Shown here piece by piece: positions 52,401 through 60,638 of a stretch of 64,000 nucleotides of DNA. Numbering within the stretch: position 1 is the first letter of the stretch; every line of letters starts with the position of its first letter. The stretch comes from Ignavibacteriae bacterium HGW-Ignavibacteriae-3 (GTDB taxonomy: Bacteria; Bacteroidota; Ignavibacteria; Ignavibacteriales; Melioribacteraceae). The position numbers were made by a program, and so were the translations under genes. The notes below the pieces were generated by a model that worked only from the letters and a program-made list of their open reading frames with translations, did no database searches and was not told the origin of the DNA. The stretch spans positions 18,841 through 82,840 of the forward strand of contig PGYS01000001.1 in NCBI GenBank assembly GCA_002839795.1, given 5' to 3'.

Positions 52401-53825
52401 TTCGCAGGCCAGAAAACCTTTGTCGGTGGTTCCGTTGTCAAAATTCTCGTTGATTGCTGTGGCTGCGTCATTTATCTGGCTGAAAGTTTTTCCGTTCAAC
52501 GGCCCGCCTCCGATTGCTGCTTCGGCATATGCCAGGAAAGATGTCACGGTCATACCTGTAAATGGACCGATTGCAATTGTAAGATCGCCGAGTTTAACTG
52601 TATTGCTGCCTATTTTTCCAGCAGCGCTATATTTAACATTTAATTTTAATGCGGTTAATTGACCCGACAGTACATTAATGGAAGAAGTCGGATTATTATA
52701 GTTTTGTGTATAAGCCGCAGCAGTTCCTCCGTCCGGAAGATAATTCATTACATCAGATGCGGTAGAGAGAGTAAGTTTATATCCTCCGCCGATAGTCAAA
52801 CCGCTTGGAAATACAGTTGAAAAATATAGATCTCTGATTTTACCTGGTGTGCTGTTAGAAGGACTTCCCCATCCGCCCTGTGTATATGTTGTAAATCCTT
52901 TTGTATCGCAGGATCCCGGGTTTCCCGGTGTGTACCATGTAACCGTTACATTTACCTGTTTGGTATCATGTGCCGGAGTTGCAAGGACCAGTTTCTGTTT
53001 TTCACCCGGCTTTGCTTTATGAACATATCTCGTTCCCTGTGAGATTTCCACTGCCGCCTGGGCCTTGATTGTTGCTGTTCCGATTCCGGTGTAAGATAAA
53101 GTTACAGGGCCCACGCGGCCGGAGGAATTTGTTGTTCCGCCTGAAATATTCAAGGTTCCCAGATTCGTGGTAAGTGTTATAGGAAGACCGGAGATGGGAT
53201 TGCCGTTAAAATCCAGCGCATAAACATCGAATGTTGCAGCTGTTCCCTGAGGAAGCGTCTGAGCCGTTGGAACAAAAATCAAACTTTGCAACGGAATTGT
53301 ATTAGTATGATTTGCCGCTGCATTGGCGATGATTGCCAGCGCCCTGTTTTTAACATCAATATTATTTGAAATAGAATTAGCATTAACGCCATCGGCGAAG
53401 TGCCATATAGCAAATTGAACAGCTGCCGCTTCCTTGCCGTTGTCCGAAAGCTTGCCTGTGTAGCTGGTTTTATAAGGAAAATAATTATTCAATATGTAGG
53501 TTATCTGGGATGGTGTACTTGATTCATCCCAATAGTCCTCATTATAAGCCAGCGAGTGTTGAACATCGATACAGTAGAATTTTTTTGTTACGGAATTTAG
53601 TGTTCCGTTAAAAGTTCCTGCAAAATGTGAGGTGCTCTGATTTGTGTATGGATTCGTATAACTTACACTGTTAACACCTTCGGCCGTGCCGGTAACTTTA
53701 ACTATGCTGGTGTAATCGAGCGCACCCTGAATATTGCCCTGTTGGGCAAACATAGGGACGGATAACCAGACAAAGAGCGATGTCATTAAAAACACTCTAA
53801 AGTAAGCTGTTAAACGATTCTTCAC
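49413..53825 (-). CDS. 1470-aa mosaic T9SS surface protein: Cys-Gln thioester domain, SdrD-B-like, DUF11-like, choice-of-anchor-A-like, beta-propeller, T9SS sorting tail
   Basis: '[10 protein letters not shown]' + '[11 protein letters not shown]'; '[31 protein letters not shown]'; '[33 protein letters not shown]'; 'FNVFV..'-like anchor-A block; '[19 protein letters not shown]...KKMILMK'. Confidence 0.82.
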   Translation of the reverse strand: [1470 protein letters not shown]

Positions 53826-54234
53826 TTTGAACTCCCTTCAATTTATTAAATAAGTGACCAGAGGGATGCAATCGTGATGCCATTCAAATGTTGAGTTTTT
53901 TTAATTAAAAGGGGCTTTTTTGAAGGAAAAACAATGGGGCGGTGTATCAAAATGATATTTTTAGTCGTATTTGAGCCATTGTAAAATTGGTCCTAAGCTC
54001 TTGAGTTAAAGGGGATTACTTTAATCTGTGTAAGCAGGTTCTCTTAAGGAGAAGCAAATAAAAGCATAAGACTCAACATGAATGAATTTCATCGCACAAT
54101 TGCTTTATAAGTAGTGAATTTTTCTCAATAAAGTACATTTAATTTGAGCTGAACGAGGGGATAAAGTCGTTTATTGAAAGGGTATAATTCTGGAAAAGGT
54201 GATCACAGGATGAAATTTGATGATTTTTTTAATT

Positions 54235-55677
54235 TTAGTCTCTATGCAAAACAGCGACATTTTCAATATGATAAGTATGTGGGAACATATCGACGGGGCG
54301 AAGTTTTATCAATTTGTAGCCGCCCCCGCACAACAGATTTATATCACGTGCCTGGGTAGCCGGATTGCAGCTGATATAAACTATTTTCTTTGGCATTAAT
54401 TCCAGTATATCTTTTACAGTTTTCGGATTCATGCCGCTGCGCGGAGGATCTGCGATGATAACATCCGGAGCCGGAATTCCCCTCTCGTTAATTAACGGAA
54501 GAAACGATTTATTCAGATCGGCAAGAACCGGCTCAAAATTCTTAATACTATTGAGACCGATATTTACTTTAGCATCTTCTACTGCCGGCTCAACACTCTC
54601 AAATCCATAAATATATTTTACGTATTTAGAAATGAAAATTGGTATAGTCCCGGCCCCGGAATATAAGTCAAAAACAATTTCATCTCCTTTGAAGTCAGCA
54701 TATTCCAGAGCTGTATTGAACAAATATTCTGCCTGACCTGTATTTGTTTGAAAGAAAGAGTTCGCGCTGATTCGGAATTTCCACTCACCAATCAGATCGT
54801 GAATAAATCCGCTCCCGTGAGTAACAATTTCGTAATCACCGTATGCAACCTGAGACAGTTTTCTGTTAATGTTGTACACTAAGGTTGTGACTTCCGGAAA
54901 GCGTTCAAGCAAGTCGTTTTTATAATTTATGAACAAGCGTTCATTCTCGTCCGCAACAACCAGATTTACCATTAAATCGTTTTTCAAAAACGACTGTTTT
55001 ATGACCAGATTTCGTAAAAAACCGGTATGTTTTTGGGCAGAATAAGGTAAAATCTGTCGTTTTTTGAAAAAGTCACGAGTGAAATTTAATATGCCATTAC
55101 TGAGTTCTGATTGAAGCCAGCATCCGTCAATATCAAGAACCTTATCATACATCCCGGGTATATGAAGACCAAGTGCAAAAGCCTTATCTTCGATCTCCTG
55201 CATCGAGCCGATTTCGATTTCGCTCAGCCAGCGCTTCTCGGCGAAGGAATATTCCATCTTGTTTCGGTAATAAAATATTTTCCGTGCCGGAATTATCGGT
55301 TCGATCTCAAAATCCCTGAAGCCGCCTATCCTTTCAAAAATATCCTTCACCTGCTCTTCTTTAAATCCGGTCTGCTCTTTATAATCGAGATCCTGCGCTT
55401 TGCATCCGCCGCAAACGCCGAAGTACTTGCAATTTGCTTTGATGCGGAGAGGTGATTTTTCCAGCAAGTCCTTTACTTTTGCCTCTGCGTAGGAAGAGCG
55501 GACCTTCCTTATCTGCGCAATTACTTTATCTCCCGGGTAGGAACCGTCAACAAAAACAACAAATTTCCTGGCGGCAGTCTCATCCTGAGTGTGAATTTCT
55601 TTTATAATCTTCGCGACGCCCTTGCCTTCAAAAGCATATCCGGTTATATCTAATTCAATCAGATCTCCCTTTTTCAT
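54235..55677 (-). CDS. rlmD: 23S rRNA (uracil-C5)-methyltransferase, RlmD/RumA family
   Basis: TRAM-like N-terminus, Fe-S cysteines 'CKYFGVCGGCKAQDLDYKEQ', 'VFDLYSGAGTIPIF', 'ADPPRSGMNPK', 'YISCNPATQARD'. Confidence 0.88.
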   Translation of the reverse strand: MKKGDLIELDITGYAFEGKGVAKIIKEIHTQDETAARKFVVFVDGSYPGDKVIAQIRKVRSSYAEAKVKDLLEKSPLRIKANCKYFGVCGGCKAQDLDYKEQTGFKEEQVKDIFERIGGFRDFEIEPIIPARKIFYYRNKMEYSFAEKRWLSEIEIGSMQEIEDKAFALGLHIPGMYDKVLDIDGCWLQSELSNGILNFTRDFFKKRQILPYSAQKHTGFLRNLVIKQSFLKNDLMVNLVVADENERLFINYKNDLLERFPEVTTLVYNINRKLSQVAYGDYEIVTHGSGFIHDLIGEWKFRISANSFFQTNTGQAEYLFNTALEYADFKGDEIVFDLYSGAGTIPIFISKYVKYIYGFESVEPAVEDAKVNIGLNSIKNFEPVLADLNKSFLPLINERGIPAPDVIIADPPRSGMNPKTVKDILELMPKKIVYISCNPATQARDINLLCGGGYKLIKLRPVDMFPHTYHIENVAVLHRD

Positions 55678-56387
55678 CGAATCCCTTTCTGAAGAAGCAA
55701 GACAACAAAACCGATAAATTTATCGCCGCCCAATTTTAAATATGCGTTAGATTCATGGCTGAGTTTATTCAGAATTTTTTTATAGTAACTTTTTTCGGAT
55801 GCAGAAAGATTGTCTATTGATCTATCAAGCAGGCGTACATTGGACGAATAATAGTTTTTTAAAGTGTGGGATAGGTTTTGCCTTACAATAACGTTAAACT
55901 TTCTCTCCGTGTAATATTTTTCCAGATCATCCGCGAACAGAGGAAGAAGATCCGATGAGTCAAATATATCCTGGACAAACGGGGGAAAATCCTTCCTAAG
56001 TGTCACAACTTCACCGACACATAAAAATCCGTCCGCTTTTAACAGACGGTTAAATTCCTTAATTATCTTGTTCCGTTTGTTAAGTGAGATTGACGCCTGG
56101 GCGTAGATAATATCGAATGACGCATCCTCAAAGTCAGTTACTTCAAACTCCATCAACCGGACATTAATATTTTCAGAGGATTCCAATAAAAGCTTCGAAT
56201 TCATGAGGGAATCATAATCTTCAACTATCAGATCAATTTGTGCATCAAAATGACGTGACAGCTCTTTCGAGATCTCTTCGCAGTTGGATCCCACAACCAG
56301 AATATTGGAAGCGGTTGATTTATGATTGTTGAATAGAAATTCAATCTGTCTTTCAAGACCGGGTAATAAATAATTTTCTGTTTTCAT
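55674..56387 (-). CDS. Class I SAM-dependent methyltransferase
   Basis: 'NILVVGSNCEEISKELSRHF', 'SFDIIYAQASISLNKRNKIIKEFNRLLKADGFLCVGE'. Confidence 0.7.
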   Translation of the reverse strand: MKTENYLLPGLERQIEFLFNNHKSTASNILVVGSNCEEISKELSRHFDAQIDLIVEDYDSLMNSKLLLESSENINVRLMEFEVTDFEDASFDIIYAQASISLNKRNKIIKEFNRLLKADGFLCVGEVVTLRKDFPPFVQDIFDSSDLLPLFADDLEKYYTERKFNVIVRQNLSHTLKNYYSSNVRLLDRSIDNLSASEKSYYKKILNKLSHESNAYLKLGGDKFIGFVVLLLQKGIR

Positions 56388-56448
56388 GCCGGAAAGATAA
56401 GAAAAGGCGGGATGAATATGGTCTTCGTTCGTTTGAAAAAGCCGGAGA

Positions 56449-57789
56449 CTATTTTATAAAGGACATTTTCTTCGCTGCTGAATGATTTCCGACTTTTAGC
56501 CGATAAAAATAAACACCGGTTGAGAGTGTCGAGTTTAGAGCGGAGAATGTAGAGGTATAAATTCCAGCGGTTTGAAATTCGTTAACAAGAGTTATCACTT
56601 CACTGCCGAGAACATCATAAACTTTTAATGAAACGTCTGCACTTTCTGATAGCCGGTAATTTATCACAGTCTCCGGATTAAATGGATTGGGAAAGTTCTG
56701 CATGAGTTCAAACGCTGCGGGAAGATTTTCTTTATCATTGACGCTTGTGGGAACTCCGAATAAAAAATCAGCGTAAATGGGGAGATGATCGGACGAAAAC
56801 AATAATGCATTGCCGATTGATATATCAGAAAACCATGAGTTGGGTCCGTTTGTAACAGACTTTGCGTAATGATTCCCGTCATTCCCGAAGATTTTGTAAT
56901 CAACTAAATCTATACCGCCGGATTTCTTGATCGATTCAGAAATTAAAATCATATCGAGACGAGATTTTAAATTACTCGGAGAATATGTATGTGTATTTGC
57001 GAATGCTGAATTGTTTGCCCAATAACCAACGGCATCCTGGGGATCGTAAACATATCCAGGGGTGGTTTGATCCAGCAGCTTTTGAAAGGCAAGCTCGGTT
57101 GATGTTAAGATGTTGAAATCTCCCGCAACTATAAAATTTGTTTTTTCTTTCAATTGTGCCGTTCTTGATCTAAGAGTGGTTACCGAGTTGGCCCGCCTCG
57201 TGATGTTCGGGCTATTATCTCCGGATGTAACATTTGCTTTCAAGTGAACACCAAATACAATCAACGTATCTTTAGTGATTTTATGAACAAACTTAAACTC
57301 AGCGAACGGTCTCGGGTCGGATGTAATCATTGATGAGCCGAGGTAGGTTATCAGAGAATCGATATAAAAGACCGCGCATTCATTCCCTGTTCCCCAGTAA
57401 ATGTTAACTTCGGTTGACGCTTTGTACTTTGGCGTTAACACGTCAGTAAGAACTCTTTGGACAGCCGTTGTTCCATCCAGCTCGACAGCCAAGAGTATGG
57501 TTGGCTTTATCTGATCCAGTACAATTTTAAGATATCCTGCAACAGAACTTGAGTTTGAAACATTCGGGAACTGTTTAACATTATAAGCGGCAATCCTGAC
57601 TGTCTCCTGTCCGTAAAGGGAGAATGTTAAAATCAAAAACAAAGGCGGGAGCAGTTTCTTTTTCAAGACGATCCTTTTATTAACAAAATTTTGGGAAGTA
57701 AATCTACTGAAAATATTGTCAAGTGTTAGAGTAAATAAAAAGCGGCTTTGAAGAAAGCCGCTCGCAAATGAACCTTTGACAGCTTGCAT
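56449..57789 (-). CDS. Secreted endonuclease/exonuclease/phosphatase-family protein with T9SS sorting domain
   Basis: '[12 protein letters not shown]', '[10 protein letters not shown]', '[11 protein letters not shown]'; '[19 protein letters not shown]'; probable start is a downstream TTG ([10 protein letters not shown]). Confidence 0.82.
   Translation of the reverse strand: [446 protein letters not shown]
57741..57762 (-). terminator. Rho-independent terminator with CTTC tetraloop
   Basis: AGCGGCTTT-CTTC-AAAGCCGCT followed by TTTTTATTT on the minus strand. Confidence 0.8.
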
Positions 57790-57810
57790 CTAACTTCATA
57801 CCCCGGACAT

Positions 57811-60585
57811 TTATTTCATCAGTATAAGCTTTGCGGATTTATTAAAGCCCTTTCCGCCGGTTATTGATTTTGCGTGTATTGTGTAAATATAAACGCCTCC
57901 GGATACTTGTTGTCCCGAATAATTATCTCCGTTCCATCTAACAGAGTGATATCCTGCTGATTGAGAATTAAAATTGAACGAATTGACCACTCTTCCCAAT
58001 ATATCAATGATATAAATTTTTACACTGGAATTTTCCGGCAAAGCGTAACGGATGTTTGTGCTCGGATTGAATGGATTCGGATAATTCTGGTACATCTCAT
58101 ATTTTTCCGGAATGCCGGAGTAAACATCATATAGACCGGTGAGACTTGTAGTTACACTAATTGTATTTGAATACGGACTTGCTCCAAAGGAATTCGACGC
58201 CGAGACCCGGTAATAATATGTTGTGTTCGCACTCAGTGAACTAACATTTAGAGATGTTAAAATTCCCGCGTTCTTATTCTCATAACCGGCAATGAAGGTA
58301 GAAAAATCGCTGACGGTTGATACATCAAGCCAGTAATTGGAGGCGTTCGAAGAAGCGTTCCAGTTTGCGGTAAATCCGTCTTTCGTAACTCCGGTGGCTG
58401 TGGTTGCCACGGGAGCCATCAAAAGCGTAACAACTGATATTGTGTTTGAGTTAGGACTCGTGCCGCCGCTGTTTGATGCACGGATACGGTAATAGTGTTG
58501 CGCGCTTGGGCCAAGCCCGGTAATATTTAATAATGTGATCAGGCCGACTGATTTGGAATTGTAATTTGGGAGAATATTAGTAAATCCTGCATCCGTGGCA
58601 ATGTCTATTAAATAGTATTCTGCTCCCGCCGACGGATTCCAATTGGCTGTAAAACCGCTTGTTGTAATATTTGAAGCGTCCTTTGCAACCGGTGCAGCCG
58701 GGATCGGAAGATTTTGCGTAATGACCGTAATTGTATTTGAATTATCACTCGTGTAAATGACGTTGGATGACCGGGCCCTGTAATAATAAGTTGTTCCCGG
58801 AGAAAGCGATGAAATGGTTGCCGATGTATCCTTTCCAACATCCTTGTTGTTATAGCCTGTCAGAAGAGAAGAAAAGTCATTTTTTGTTGAAACATCTATC
58901 TTATAAGAAACAGCATTGGCGGAACTGTTCCACTTAGCTGTAAATCCGGTTGTTGTGATGTTGGCTGCCGGCAGAGCAATAGGAGGGGCCATTAAAAGAT
59001 TTACCGAAATTGAGTTTGAACTTGTGCTTGTAACATTGTTGTTTGCTGCGCGAACGCGGTAGTAATAAATTCCGCCGGGTATAAGAGAGGAAATGCTTAC
59101 AGATGTTACATTTCCAAGATCCAGATTATTATAATTTGTTAATAATGATGAAAAATCGGATGAAACAGATACGTCAATTTTATAAGAGGTTGCGTTTGTT
59201 GAAGCGTTCCAGGCGGCTGTAAATCCGGTTGTAGTGACGTTAGTTGCCGGCAGAGCTGCGGGAGGAGCCATTAAACAGGTAACAGAAATTGTGTTGGAGC
59301 TTTGACTTGCTGTTTCTCCGCTTGCGGCGCGTACCCTATAATAATATACCGAGCCCGGATCCAATCCGGATATGTTTGCCGAGGTGACATTCCCTACGTC
59401 TTTATCATTATAACCCGATAGAAGAGTTGAAAAGTTGGATGAGCCGGATACGTCAATTTTGTAGGAGCTTGCATTTGCCGAACTGCTCCAGTTGGCCGTA
59501 AATCCGGTGGAAGAAATATTTGTTGCGGGTGCGGCAAGCGGTACTGAAGGGGTAACTGAACTCATTGTGGTGACAGTTATCGAATTTGAATTTCCGCTGG
59601 TGCTCGTGCTGTTTGAAGCCCTCACACGATAATAGTAAGTTGTACTTGGAGTTAGCGAGGAAATATTTGCTGCTGTTACGTTTCCCACGTCTTTGTTGCT
59701 GTAATTTGCCAATAATGATGAAAAGTCCGAGGAAGCAGATACGTCAATTTTATAGGACGTTACGTTAGCCGAAGCGCCCCAGTTCGCAGTAAAAGATGTT
59801 GAAGAAATGTTGGTTGCCGCGGTTGCTACCGGCGCTGTTAAGGCTGGCGTTGCCGGAGGCAATAGAGTTGTCCAAGTAGTAGCCATTCTAATTCCATCAA
59901 CAACCGTCTGAGGCTGTGAAGTTGTACCCTGTCTGAGAGCAATTGAGTTTACAATATCCTGGCCGGATGTTGTTGATGAAAATTCAGGTACACCCGCGTC
60001 TGATTCAGATGCTGGAATTGATGTTGGGAAAACCCACAAATCGGCTCTATCATCTCCGGCGGTATTAATTGTATACTTAACGACAAGAAGGTAAGTAGTG
60101 TTTGTTAAATAATTTGTCGTACCATAGGCCCCGGTAGAAGTATTTGAAATACCAAAATTTACACCACTACTGGTAGTTTTGGCAAAAACTCTTGCGCAGA
60201 ATGAAGAAAAAGATATTACGCTTGTTCTATTGCCGATATGAATAAAATAGTCGCCTGACTTGTTTGCGCTCTCCGTAACTTTTAACATAAACGAAAAATA
60301 AACTGTAGCACCATTTGTATTGTAAGGACCGACTCCGGCAGTAAAATTAACATCTTCACCGCCCAAATTTCCTACTAGTGCCGCATTACCAAGGCCGCTG
60401 TTTGGATAGCCGGTAAAAGTTAATCCTGTTGTTGTGCTAATTTCATTAGTCCCCGTGCCGCTATGTGTCGACCAACCATTGGCGTTCAACTTGCCTGAAT
60501 AATTAAAATCGTCAACAGTCTGTCCCCTAGAATTGTCTGACAAGGAAAACCAAGCAATTAAAAACAAGAATATTAACTTTTTCAT
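57811..60585 (-). CDS. Secreted multi-Fn3 protein with T9SS sorting domain
   Basis: Signal peptide, lectin-like N-terminal region, six Fn3-like repeats, '[18 protein letters not shown]...KSAKLILMK'. Confidence 0.85.
   Translation of the reverse strand: [924 protein letters not shown]
58145..59835 (-). repeat. Six tandem Fn3-coding repeats, about 280 bp each
   Basis: Repeated 'ATNIxxxxFTANWxxSxNAxSYxIDVSxxxDFSxLLxxYNxKDVGNVTxxxISxLxPGTxYYYRVRAxN'. Confidence 0.8.
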
Positions 60586-60638
60586 ATTCGTCTCAGTTTT
60601 GTTTTGTGGTTCATAAATAAAATTTAATTAGACAGATA

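Noticed and set aside
58145-59835. CRISPR-like repetition
   Set aside because: The periodicity is about 280 bp and encodes Fn3 domains; no short repeat/spacer structure anywhere in the window.
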